Below are positions 51,576 to 61,697 of a stretch of 64,000 nt of DNA, one piece after another; within the stretch, counting starts at the first letter, position 1; each line of letters starts with the position of its first letter. The translations under genes were made by a program, and so were the position numbers. This stretch comes from Prorocentrum cordatum (taxonomy: Eukaryota > Sar > Dinophyceae > Prorocentrales > Prorocentraceae). The stretch is taken from positions 43,474 to 107,473 of the forward strand of contig CAUYUJ010000929.1 of NCBI GenBank assembly GCA_963575745.1. Direction: 5' to 3'. The notes under the pieces were generated by a model, which was not told the origin of the DNA, made no database searches, and worked only from the letters and a program-made list of their open reading frames with translations.

Positions 51576-52250
51576 ACCGGCTGTGCCCGAGTTGTGAGGA
51601 CGTGTCGGGCGGCGGCGCCAGAGCTGGAAGGAAGTCTCGAGCGAGGCGGGAACTTCAGTGTTGCAGTTTACACCACCAGACTGAATGTCAGCTTCAATCT
51701 TGACCTTTGTGGTCCAGTCTTGAAGCTGGGGTTCCAGCGTTGAGTCCAAACGACAATCTTGAACGTCGCAATGTGAAAAGTTGAATTTTCCAGTTCTGCG
51801 TTTGCAAATCCCTGTTTCAATCTATTCAATTCCGAGTTTTGGAGGTTCAATAGTGAAGGTCTGGCTTGAGATTGTTCAGCGTTGGAGTTTGGACTTCAAT
51901 ATCGGGCGCTTGGTGCACACTGTCCTGGCAATTCTTTCGCTGAAAGGTGCTCTATTGGGCTGTGGCAGATGTTTTTCGCAAAACATCAGATCTCAGGGAG
52001 TGCAGTGCCAGTGCAGGCTGGGGGGCGACAGAAGCTTCCCATCTTTCGAAATGATCAGGCAGGATGTCTGCGTCCACTTGCTCGTGCGGGGGCTGTGCGC
52101 ATGCGGCCTGGCCTTGCTCATTGTCTGGTTCTCAGTCTGATTGTAGGATGCACCGCCAGTGCGGAGGCCGAGTGTTGGGCACACGTCGTGTGAGTGTTTT
52201 TTTCAGTGCACTGTGTCCGAAGGTGCTCTCTCGATAGCAGTCACTCGGGT
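51576..52250. other. AT-richer unique DNA, no convincing gene
   Basis: 51650-51900 has a loose internal symmetry: GTTCCAGCGTTGAGTCCAAA and GTTCAGCGTTGGAGTTTGGA, and several CAATCTTGA steps. A plus frame at 51781-52140 has a Cys/Leu-rich end (VRGLCACGLALLIVWFSV) of doubtful meaning. Confidence 0.35.
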
Positions 52251-52448
52251 GCAACTCCTGGGATGTTGAATTCTGAATCGGCGCTGGTTCTCCCGGGTCG
52301 AGACCTGGCCCAATCTGGTTCAATCCCGCTTCATCCCGCTCAATGCGGCTCGATCCCGGGCTTCATCCTGCCAAAATTTGGTTCAACGGCCCCAGGACCT
52401 GGTTTTTCTAGGGTTTTATAGTTCAGACGAAGACCTCCCAGGATTTGC
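52251..52448. mobile_element. MITE family F, copy 2
   Basis: 198 bp. The left end GCAACTCCTGGGATGTTGAA and right end ACCTCCCAGGATTTGC mirror copy 1 at 35932. The internal CAATCCCGCTTCATCCCGCT repeats correspond to the GCTTGATCC repeats there. Flanking CTCCTAGCAATCG matches CTTCTAACACTGG only weakly. Confidence 0.78.
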
Positions 52449-52727
52449 CTCCTAGCAATCGCGATCTGTTGACCGCACCCTTCGCGGCGCGCTCAGAGCT
52501 CAGCTTGTTCTTGCCGCGAGGTGCTGGAGCAGCGCCTGGGCGGCTTGGTGCGGCTGACGTCGCCCTCCTATTTGGGCCAGCTGGGGGTCTGAGGTGGCCC
52601 AGAATTGGTTCTGGCATGCAGCACGGGTGTGTTCATGCGCGTTGCGTACCCAGCATTTTGCTTGCTTGCTTGCCTGCCTGCAGCATGGGGGGGGGGAAGA
52701 CTAGAGGTTCCTGGCTCGAGGAGGTGT

Positions 52728-52830
52728 TTGCCCTTGTCGGCCTCCGGGGGCCGTCGTCGGGCCCCACCGAGAACGGATCGGGGTGGAAGAACCTCACCGG
52801 ATGGACCTCACTGGAAATCCTTGATCCTTA
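52728..52830. repeat. Dispersed repeat Q, copy 3
   Basis: TTGTCGGCCTCCGGGGGCCG then TCGTCGGGCCCCACCGAGAA, GATCGGGGTGGAAGAACCTC and CCGGATGGACCTC. Other copies at 33852, 36548 and 56545. Position relative to other elements varies. Confidence 0.55.
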
Positions 52831-52887
52831 GGTCGTTTTGGCTTTTTGCGGGCGGAGCAGAAGCATAGAACACCTTGAATGCCTTTG

Positions 52888-53070
52888 TCTGGGTAGTCGA
52901 AGGCCAGACTGTCAGATTGGACTGGGCCCCACGGGCCAATCTGGCCCGGCCAAACTGGATGAGTTGGGTTATTCGCCAGACTGGATTCGCGTTGGCTCCC
53001 TCGCCAGATTGCCCCCGTTTGCCAGATTGGGCCTGCCAGATTGGCGCCAGATTGGCTTCGACTACCCAGA
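52888..53070. mobile_element. MITE-like element with CCAGATTGG subterminal repeats
   Basis: 183 bp. The ends TCTGGGTAGTCGAAG and CTTCGACTACCCAGA are perfect 15-bp inverted repeats. Inside, at least eight variants of GCCAGATTGG or its complement CCAATCTGG occur in both orientations, a subterminal-repeat pattern known from hAT- and CACTA-type elements. Non-coding. Confidence 0.8.
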
Positions 53071-53147
53071 AAGACCGATTTCAAGCTGAGTTGCCTTTGC
53101 CTTCTGGTGTTCGAAAGAGCGTGTTCTACCGCTGCTGGCGGAAAACC

Positions 53148-54140
53148 GGCGGGGGTCACTAGCGGTTCGAACCCCTCCCCCCCACCCCCCCTCCCTCCGG
53201 AAAACGGGGGGGGGTCACTACCGGTTCGAACCCCTCCCACCCACCCCCCCCAGTTCATCATGAAGGGGGGGGGTCACTACCGGTTCGAACCCCCCCCCCC
53301 TTCGCTCGAACTCGAAATCCGGGGGGGGTCACTACCGGTTCGAACCCCCCCCTCCCCCCCCCCCCTCGAAAACCGAGGGGGGGTGCGGAAAGTGGTGCGG
53401 ACGATGGTGGTGGGGACAGTGGTGAGGGGACAGCGGGACAGTGGTGGGGACAGTGGGACAGTGGTGGGGACGGTAGTGGTGGGGACAATGGTGAGGACAA
53501 TGGTGGGAACAGTGGGGACAGTGGGACAGTGGTGGGGACAGTGGTGGAAGCGGCGGTGGTGGGAACAGCGGTGTGGGGACAGTGGGAATGTGGTGGAAAC
53601 AGTAGGACAGTGGAGGGTACAGTGGTGGTGGGGACAGTGGTGAAGGCGCTGGCGAGAACGGCGGTGGGACAATGGGACAGAAGTACAGTGGGGACAGTGG
53701 TGGGGACAGTGGGGACAGTGGTGGGAACAGTGGGACAGCTCAGTGGGACAGCGGAGGAGTCAGTGGGACAGTGGGGACAGTTGGGATAGTCGGGCAGTGG
53801 TTGGGGCCGTGGAGAAACTTGGGAGAGTGGAACCGTGGTGGGAACAGTGGTGGGGACAGTGGGGACAGTGCGACAGTGGTGGTGGCACTGTTGGGGACAG
53901 TAGGGGCGGTGGTGGAACCAGTGGGAACAGTGGTGGTGAGGACAGTGGTGCTGGGAACAACAGTGGGGGATGTGGTGAGGACGGTGGTAGGGACAGTCGT
54001 TTGCTGGCGAGTATTGAAAGGGAGGAGTGGGGAGGGTTCGAACCGGTAGTGACCCCCCCCTACGGTTTTCGAGAGGGGGGGATAGGCTGGAGGGGGGTTC
54101 GAATCCGTAGTGACCCCCCCTTGGTTTTCGACGGGGAGGG
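53148..54140. repeat. Compound inverted minisatellite with GGTTCGAACC palindromes
   Basis: The left block 53148-53370 has four tandem units of about 57-60 bp: a G run, GTCACTACCGGTTCGAACCCC and a C run. The centre 53390-54000 is a minisatellite of GGGACAGTGGTGG-type units. The right block 54023-54140 has two units of the left type in inverted orientation (GGTTCGAACCGGTAGTGACC). The unit core GGTTCGAACC is a perfect palindrome. It resembles a tRNA B box, but no cloverleaf is present. Confidence 0.8.
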
Positions 54141-55254
54141 GGGGGGAGGGAGGGCGTTAGGGGAGGGGGGGTTTTGTTTGCCGGGGGAAGGGGGGGGGTG
54201 GTTCCAGCAGGGGGGGGAGATTTTCGGAGGGGGGGTGGGGGACCCCCGGGCTCCGGAGGAAAAGGGCGGCAATTTTCCACAGTAAAGCGGCGGTGGATCA
54301 CGCTCTCTCTGATGTTCCCATCGACTGTAGCCTTGATGAACAGAAAGAATTTCGAGCACCAGGAAACTACCCCCAAACTCGAGGGTTTTCACGTGTCGGG
54401 CCTTGGGAGACATTCGCCCGACACTGTTTCGACACTGTTTCGACACTCTTTCGACACTTTTCCGGGTGCTCGAAATTGTTTCTGGGATGTGGTTCTTAAG
54501 TACGATGGGAACAACATGATTTGTGCCCTTTCTTCTTGACCGATGTTTTCGGGGCCTATCCAGTTCAGACCCCCTGGCTGCCTTAAAGCCCTGATGCGTT
54601 TCTGCCTCACGCTGCAATGTACATCGCTTCCTGCAAAATCGTTTGGGTGATTGCCGATTCATGCAGCAGTTGATCGCCATTGCATTGTCGTGTCATTGGT
54701 GTCGTCCCTGTCTCTCTGTTGTGGGCGTGCCATGTCTTTTGCTTGCGTGTCATGCGCGTTGCCGCAAGTTGCAGCCCTTCAGTTATGGGCTCGATGGCGC
54801 AAGATACCCACCCTGCTCTGCTCGGGTGCTCGTTCCAGCACGTTCACCGGTATGCCGAGAGTGTTCTGGAGAGTTTTGAAACGGCTGCGCCAGCAACGTC
54901 CAGCCTTTATAACTCCTCAGTAGAATTGAACATGTTCAAGCGTGTTGGCAGATTCGCGTCGACTTCCTCTTCCCTCATCCCTCCTTGATCCACATCCGCT
55001 TTCCCGCTTCACTCCCGCAGTCTAGCGGAGGCCACGATAGTTTCAGAGTTCGGGATGATGGCTAGGCGGACGGCTGAGTAGAAGAGCTCCACGCGGGGTG
55101 CGCTCAGGGAAAGTCCCGCCGACTGGCTTACGCCGTGGTGACAGCAGAATGCGAGCTGGATATGTCGGGTTGTGTTTGCGAGTTTCTTGTTCTCTGTCGC
55201 TCTGTCTTTCCGTCGCTCACTCCCTCCTTCTCTCTCTTCTGTGTTTTCCCTACC
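54141..55254. other. No convincing gene
   Basis: 54140-54250 is G-rich. 54415-54465 has CGACACTGTTTCGACACTGT-type tandem steps. 54557-54577 repeats a segment of 36902-36925 (ATCCAGTTCAGACCCCCTGG). 54650-54990 has mixed frames with many Cys codons but no recognised domain. 55205-55250 is CT-rich. Confidence 0.4.
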
Positions 55255-55554
55255 CTAATTACAGATGGGTCGGCTAAGTCGTTCAGGTTTCCCCGGCGCT
55301 GACGCCTGTGTGAAAAGAGACATCGTCATAAAGTATGGCATTGTCGTTCGCAGAATTTCTGGATCTTCCCGGAACGTGTCAGCAGCTTCATAGTGACAGG
55401 GGTCTGGTTGCGGAAGCACTCCGGTCTTGCGCGCCTTCGAGATCTCGAGATTTTTCCGTGTGCCAGCGTAGGGAAGGTTCCCCAAGGAAAACGCGGACGA
55501 CTTAGCCAGTCGACGGGAATATCTAAAGGCTGCCGCCTCTGCCGCCGACCCCAA
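55255..55554 (-). CDS. Minus-strand hypothetical ORF
   Basis: 99 codons reading GSAAEAAAFRYSRRLAKSSA, SLGNLPYAGTRKNLEISKAR, and HYEAADTFREDPEILRTTMP to the stop. Its composition is balanced and not repeat-derived, better than most frames here, and GC-rich shadow effects are weak in this AT-moderate stretch. No domain recognised. It could be an exon of a minus-strand gene. Confidence 0.35.
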   Translation of the reverse strand: MGSAAEAAAFRYSRRLAKSSAFSLGNLPYAGTRKNLEISKARKTGVLPQPDPCHYEAADTFREDPEILRTTMPYFMTMSLFTQASAPGKPERLSRPICN

Positions 55555-55559
55555 ATTGG

Positions 55560-56013
55560 GGTACTGTGTTCGGTGTTTTGCGTTGTCGTGTTCTGTAGCT
55601 AATGGGCGACGCCGAAGTTGCCAGGCGCATGGCTGCCTTTAGAGCCGCCCGTTACCTGGTCGGGCGGCTGTGGTACCACGTTGCTGGTGCACGGTCTTTG
55701 CGTTTGTTGCACTGGTGGGGAGGAGGGGGGGGGGACGGGACAGCCAAGTATCTCACACCCCTTTCACCCTAGGCAAGCGAGGGTCGGCGAATTGTCTTGC
55801 GGATCCGAGTCCTACTTCTACTCTTCGGGTTGGGAGGACGGGGTTGGGAGGAATGTTGGTGTCATCCATGCCACCGCGCATGTGGAAGGTGCTGATTGCA
55901 CAGTCGTGCCTTGTACCTTCTCAAGCAGAGTTGTCTTTCTCACTGTGAGATGGCCCCCGAGGCCGAACACACATTTTCCGTCGTGCTCGCCTGCCGCAGC
56001 GGGAGTACCCGGA
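55560..56013. other. No convincing gene
   Basis: Mixed unique DNA. A plus frame (55618-56019) covers it but has no recognisable features. Confidence 0.35.
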
Positions 56014-56183
56014 GGTTAAGTCGGGCGGGCCCCTCTACAGGGGGAATTTCCAAATATAGTCACACAAATAGTCCGGGGACGTTTTGTTCATTCTTGTTGG
56101 TTATTCTTGATTATGTTTTCTGGCTTTTTGTCAAAAAAAGTTTGTCGAAAACCCGCCTGCAGGGGGGCGTGCCCGACTTAACC
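56014..56183. mobile_element. MITE family E, complete copy
   Basis: 170 bp. The left end GGTTAAGTCGGGCGGGCCCC and right end, in complement, GGTTAAGTCGGGCACGCCCC pair over about 28 bp. The interior is AT-rich (TTTTGTTCATTCTTGTTGGT) with CTCTACAGGGGGAATTTCC and AGTCCGGGGACG shared with fragments at 19207 and 36725. Non-coding. Confidence 0.85.
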
Positions 56184-56929
56184 CTGGAGCTCCTGCAGGG
56201 CTCTGCGGGCCGTCGGCCGGCTCCCGCGGCGCCGGCCACGGAAGCCCGGCGCGCGCGGCGACGCGGCCCGGCGGGAGCGCACGACGCGAGGGGTTGAGGC
56301 GCCGAGGGTCCCTCGGGTGCGCAGCCAACGCAGGCCCCCTCGCGCTGCGAACAAGTCTCGACGGGGGGGCGGGGGAGGAGGGAGCCCTCCTGGGAGCAAG
56401 GAGAGGCGACACCACCACCGCCACCAGCGCGACGCGCCAGGGGGGGGGGATCTTTCTGCTTCCCGGTGGCGCGGTTCTTCCTGCCGGAGGTGCCCGCCCC
56501 CCCCCCCTTTTGTGGTGTTGCCCAGACCTTTCGCGCTGTGAAATCAACGCGACGGGAGTTCGGCCTCCGAGGGCCCTTCCCAGAATCCGGGCCGTCAACA
56601 AAAACGACTCGGGATGAAGAACCTGTCCCAGAGAAAGGGTCCAGACCTCTATGGGGGTCGACGTAGCTAAAAAGTCACGACGTCGGGGGTCTGGGAAGAG
56701 CGCGGGGGGGCGACAATGGCTCCCCGGAGGGGGGTTGGAGCTCACGGCCAGGGCCCTGGTAATTACTTCTCCAGGTCACGCGGCCCCCTCTTCTTTTTTC
56801 AATGGGTCCATTGGCCCCCCCCCACTCCCTGTGCCGCACACGTGCCTCTCGGGCCCTGCTCCGCGAACCCCCTTCTGGGACGGCCCCCCTCTCGGACGCT
56901 CCGGCCACGCACGGGCGCGGAGCTTGCAG
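56184..56929. other. GC-rich DNA upstream of the Helitron exon; repeat Q copy 4
   Basis: 56545-56650 resembles dispersed repeat Q (TTCGGCCTCCGAGGGCCCTT, then GGGCCGTCAACAAAAACGAC). Many overlapping open frames on both strands are GC shadows. The Helitron 5' terminus (TC...) could not be fixed. Confidence 0.4.
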
Positions 56930-59618
56930 GCATCGTGTCTGTGATCTTGAAGTCGGGCGGCGACGACGATACTGCTGCAAGCATGGCCACGCTCGTGCAC
57001 CAAGCTCTCGTGCGCAGGAAGGTGGTCGTGGATCTCATCGAGGGGGCGAAGGCTCGCGGGCATCGCGCGTACAGGAACGTGGACATGGACGAGGTCCGGA
57101 AAAGAGCCATGGAGCTGCCGGAGGAGGGCGTGCCACCGGAGATCATGCGCCTGGTACCCCTGGGCGACGCGCTTGAGAATATCCAAATGCAGAAGGCGGC
57201 GACGCCCGTGCCGAGGCCCGACGGGCTACGTGAGGCGGGAGAAATTTTGGATACTACGAAGGCGAACGCTGTGGTGTGTGAGAAAAGCAGTTTCGATGAG
57301 GGAGACATCAATGCGCAGCGGATTGAGGCCGTGCGGACCTTCGTGCAACGGCTAGATGAGGAGTGCGCGCATGGCGGGGCCGACGACACGTCGAACTCCA
57401 GCGAAGACGAGGAAGGCGGCTGGAAGGCAGAACGGGCAAGTAAACGCGGCCGCGTCCGCGAGCAAGCGGCCTCGAGCGCGGATGAGGCGGCGCGAGAAGC
57501 AGTGGAGCGCGACATGCTGAGTCAGGCCGGCCGCGAAAGGAAGCGCGTGGATCGGCTCCGCGTGCGCACTGGAAACGTTATGATGGATCAGTTCGAGCCC
57601 TGGTATTTCGGCGTCGCGTTCGCGTTTCTGTTTAGGTATTGCACGGGAATGCCTGACTGCCCAGAGTTCATGAAGCGCCCGCGCCACCGACGGGGGAACG
57701 GGGCGCCGCGGGTGGAGCTGCCGCTGTGGGTGAGGATAATGAGTCGTCGCGTGGAGAGCCAGATTTCCCGCGACTGGCACTTCGGATTCGTGTCGTGGAA
57801 CCTTGTGTTTCGATCGGCTGTGAACCTGAGCAGGACGTGGTTCACGTATGTGTCAGCGAACGCATCAGGCGAGGTCGAACAGCTCACTCCCGCGGAAATC
57901 GCGGAAGGAGCGAAGCAGATTTATCGCGCGCTCGACGGGAAGTACGTAGACATCAACAATAGGAAACAGAAAGTAAACGGCGACATGACCAAAGTGCGGC
58001 ACGTGCCAGGGTTGGGGAACGCCGCCCATAAGCTGCTGATGCACATAGAGCACACTTCGCGGCGACTGTCTGGAACGCAGGAAGCGCGTCGAGTCATGCG
58101 GTTTGAGACGAACGCGCTGCGCGTGCGGTACGGCGTCCCCATATTCGTAACTTTCTCGCCCGACGAAGGTCACAATCTGCTCATGGTGAGACTCTCGCGT
58201 AGTCGTAGGCAGGACCCCGTGCACAAGGCAGCCGATGATGAAACGCACTCGCGGCTGGCGGGGGGTCGGGGCTGGCCGCGCGTAGCCCCCGACATGGGTG
58301 GGCTGCTCATGGACTTGCCGATGGCCACGGGGGAGGCAGGAGTGCCGCCATGGAACGAGCGCAGACGAATTCTCGCGAGAGATCCCATGGCCAGCGTGGA
58401 CGGCTTCCGTATCCTGGTGGACGCCACGCTCCGTCACTTGTTCGGCGTGCGGACCTGTCCGAACTGCCCGCGGTGCAACGAGGCGGAGAATGGGGCACCT
58501 TGCCAGGACCTGTTCGGGAGTAATGCTCAGCCCGGGGGAGGCGCGTTCGGGCGCGTTGATGCCTACTACGTGTCGATCGAAGCGCAGAAGTCCACGGGGT
58601 CTCTCCACGCGCACTGCCAGGTATTCATCCAGTGCCTGCACCAGCACACACCGCTGGAAGAGGTATTCGAAATCGTCCGCGACGAGGTGGAAGGCCGTGG
58701 AAGGAAGATCGTGGAGGATTATCTGAAGTATAAGAGTCGCGTGTGCCGCCATGTTTATTCGGAGCAAATGACACAGGAGGAGATGAATGGCAAGTTGGAT
58801 GAGGCAGAGAAGTCGTGGCCGGAGTTCAAGAACGAGGGCGGTCTCATTTGCAGGCCCGCGTTTCAGTGTCGCACACTTGACCCAGAAGCAACGGAGAAGG
58901 AGGCAGCAGACGACGCTGCGGCATGGGAGAAAGCGTACCTGGACGAAGACGTGCAGTACCTGCAGGAGAGGAAGCAGAACCACGTGCATTTGAAGAACGA
59001 GGAGACTGGGGAGCGAGTACCCCTGCCGGCGCGCCGCCGGAAGGACAACCCGAAGCTGTGTAAGGCGGACTTTCCGCGGACGTCGCAGATCATTGACCGC
59101 GCCATCGTCGTGTGTCCAGGGCAGGCGGCAGCGTTGGACATGCCACAGGCAGGGCGACGGAATCGGACGGGAAGCCTGCGCGGGCCGATGAATCACGCGA
59201 GTCTGAACGGCACGCATCCATGCATGTTGTCCGCGCAACGGTTCAACTCGGACGTGCAATTGCCGTATCGGTTCCCCATCACAGAGGTTTGTTGTACGTG
59301 CGGGAAAGCGTGCGATAAGAAGCTCAACGACGCAGCGATCATCAAGGTCGCGCAGATGGCACAGGACGCACAGGCAGGGTACGCCTGCGACTACTGCACG
59401 AAGCGGCAACCCATGGCTTTTCACGAAGTGAAGGAGTGCTGCAAGGGAGTAGAGAAACTTGGCAGGCAGCTGGAGGGCGAGAATTCGAATCGGATCGGGA
59501 AGAGAGTAGCGAACCGAATCATGAGCGACGCGTACGGCAAGGGCATCGTGCGGGGGCAAGTGGGGTGTGCGAACCTGAGGGCGTTTGCGAGGGAGGACGA
59601 CGTCACTGCGGCGGAATC
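56930..59618 (+). CDS. Helitron Rep region (HUH endonuclease) and zinc-finger
   Basis: Open from acceptor TTGCAG at 56929. N-terminal helices lead to a Helitron-like N domain (DWHFGFVSWNLVFRSAVNLS), then GVPIFVTFSPDEGHNLLMVR (Rep motif 1), DAYYVSIEAQKSTGSLHAHC and QVFIQC (HUH motif, H-A-H), and EDYLKYKSRVCRHVYSEQMT (candidate catalytic Tyr region). Further on CCTCGKACDKK and YACDYCTKRQ form a four-Cys zinc site before the T/G-rich stretch. The protein nicks and joins single strands in rolling-circle transposition. The start codon is uncertain; upstream frame to 56716 is GC-rich and lacks motif support. The open frame formally extends into the T/G tract. Confidence 0.8.
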
Positions 59619-60020
59619 GTTGTTGTTTTTGTTTTTATTTTTTTTGATTTTGAACTGTTTGTTTTTTTTTTTTTGGTTTTTTTGTGTTTGTGTGTTTTTT
59701 TTTTTTTGTTTTTTGAATTTTGTGTGTTTGTTGGTTTTGTTTTTTGAAGTTTTTGAATTGAATTTTTTTGTGTGAAGGTGGTTGGGATTGAATTGTTGTG
59801 TTGTTGTTTTTGTGTTGTTTTTTGTGTTTGTATTTGATTTATTGTGTTTTGAATATTTTTGTTGTTTTTTTTTTGAATTTGAATTATGTTTTTTTTGGTT
59901 TTTTTTTTTTTGATGTTGAATTGTTGATTTGTGTTGGATTTTTATTTTTTTTGGTTTTTTGTTTGTTTTTTTGGTTTTGTTTTGATTTTTGTTGAATTGT
60001 TTGAAGTTCTGTTTGAAAAG
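59619..60020 (+). other. Putative intron made almost only of T and G
   Basis: About 400 bp with strings of TTG, TTTG and TTTTTT, a few A and nearly no C, inside an otherwise GC-rich coding region. The flanking frames encode adjacent parts of the Rep-Hel protein. Borders are ambiguous: GT at 59619 breaks phase with the acceptor GAAAAG at 60020, while a non-canonical donor right after GAATCG or a GC donor just before keeps the frame. Confidence 0.6.
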
Positions 60021-61697
60021 TCGTGCCAGACCACGGCCTTTTATGGACGCGAGTACGTGGACTTGGTCGAGCGCCTGGCAGATCGCGCGGCAGGCGGGCG
60101 CAAAGCGCAGTTCGCTGAAGTGGACATGCGGCAGAGGAGACGCAGAAAGGTGGCCTTCCGAGACGTGGCCATGTTGCATGGGCTGCGACCGGACGTGCCC
60201 GACCTGTGGCACTTGTCGCCGTACGAGTTCGCGACGTTCTGGACGCCGGTGTTGGTGTCGTTCCCCACGAGACTCGGGGATGCGGACCATCCCTGGCATC
60301 ACGCCGTCTTGACGCAGAAGGGCAGGGAAAAGGTGCGCGAGAATTGTAAGAACCCTAGATTCGAGCAGGACCTGGAACCTGGGGAGGACTACGTGGTGAA
60401 GGAAGGAGGAGGCGTGGATTGGGTGCCTTACCCAGAGACAGACGGGTGCGCCCACCTTCGTCACATGTGGGTGCTCAAGCGGAACAAGAGACCCAAGGCA
60501 CCAACCTTTTTCGGAGCGCCCGTGCCCCGCGGACGTCCTGGAGAAGCGGAGCGATCTGCGCGCATTGTCATGACGTACTTCCACCCGTGGACGTTGAGGC
60601 CCGACGCGGCCGACGCGCACGTCGTGTTCGCAGGGAGCCTGCGCGGCGACGCGCCGACGTGGGACGCGGCCATGGTGGCGTGGCTGGACGGCGGGGTGCA
60701 GACGAAGGAAGCCGCGCGGTACGTGGGCAACTTCCTGAGTGTGTACCGCGTCCGGCCACGAGACACTGAAGAAGCGGAGGACGGGACCGACGAAAACGTG
60801 AGCGACGAGGAGTTGGACGTGGGCTTCGATCAGCTCGACGAGGCGCTGAAATCCCGCGTGGGCGGGAAGAGGCGCGAAGACGGCGACGGAGACAGCAGCC
60901 GCGAGGAGGGCGACGTAGACCCCGGGCAGGGAGCTGGAGGCGTCTCCCATTACGAAAATTCGAAAGGGGGCATGAGCGTCGCGCAACAGGTGTGGGGGCT
61001 GCGCGATGGCGAATCGCCGTTGAGCGAGATCCTGGGCGCATGGCCCGCAGAGGAGGCCTGCGACGTTGAGCAGGTTCTCAGGGAGGCGCGCAGATCTCGG
61101 AACAAGGAGCATTCCATGGCGGACCGACTGGCGGAGGCTGACGGCGCAGTTTTCGTCGCGGGGCAGGCCGCAACATCGGAGGACGTTGCCGCGTGGCTCA
61201 GGGACCTAGAGTTCCGGGTGGACAAGCAGACGGGGCGGCGTGTTGTGAACGCGAAGCAGTTCGAGATGGTGAAGAAGGTGGCGAATCGAGTCATGCGCGA
61301 GATAGACGGCGAGGGAAGTGAGGGCGGCAGCATGGGGGAGCCGCTGCAGTGGTGCATGCACGGGGGCCCTGGTGCAGGCAAGTCGCACGTGCTTCGCATC
61401 ATTCGTCATGAGTTGTTTGAGAAGGTGATGAAATGGACTATCGGAGTGCACTTCCAGATAACCGCCTTGCAGGCCGTCATGGCTCAGCTGCTGGGAGGCG
61501 ACACCATCCACCATGCGCGTGGCATTCCGGCCATCAAGCGGGGGAAAGAGAAGGGGGGGGAGGACGCGAAGCTGCAGTGCGAGACTGCGAAGCGACTGCT
61601 CCAGTGGAGGTGGCTCTTTATCGATAAGATCAGCATGGTGAGCGCCGGGCTGCTAGCAGAAGTGGACGCGAAACTTCGCGGCCGTTCGGCGGCCTAA
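60021..61697 (+). pseudogene. Helitron helicase, N-terminal half (Pif1-like, Walker B altered)
   Basis: Begins CQTTAFYGREYVDLVERLAD. Conserved Helitron linker blocks follow (LWHLSPYEFATFWTPVLVSF; IVMTYFHPWTLRPDAADAHV; ARYVGNFLSVYRVRPRD). After an acidic linker come Walker A, GGPGAGKSHVLRIIRHE, and Walker B, RWLFIDKISMVSAGLLAEVD. Pif1 helicases have D-E-I-S-M here; the catalytic Glu is Lys (GAG to AAG, one G-to-A change). The frame ends at TAA just after, because a small deletion removed the RGR...PFGG connection; the next motif lies in another frame. Confidence 0.8.

Noticed and set aside
53148-54140. tRNA genes or tRNA-derived SINEs suggested by GGTTCGAACCC
   Set aside because: The motif is a palindrome inside a minisatellite; no A box, acceptor stem or cloverleaf was found.
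53258-54376. 372-codon minus-strand Pro/Thr/Cys ORF
   Set aside because: Generated by the GGGACAGTGG minisatellite, which is open in several frames.
57865-59559. 564-codon minus-strand ORF opposite the Helitron Rep region
   Set aside because: It is the antisense of a motif-rich plus-strand gene in GC-rich DNA; the minus product has no recognisable motif.
59421-61112. 563-codon minus-strand ORF across the T/G stretch and helicase
   Set aside because: Antisense shadow; the middle becomes a Lys/Asn-only stretch from the T/G tract.
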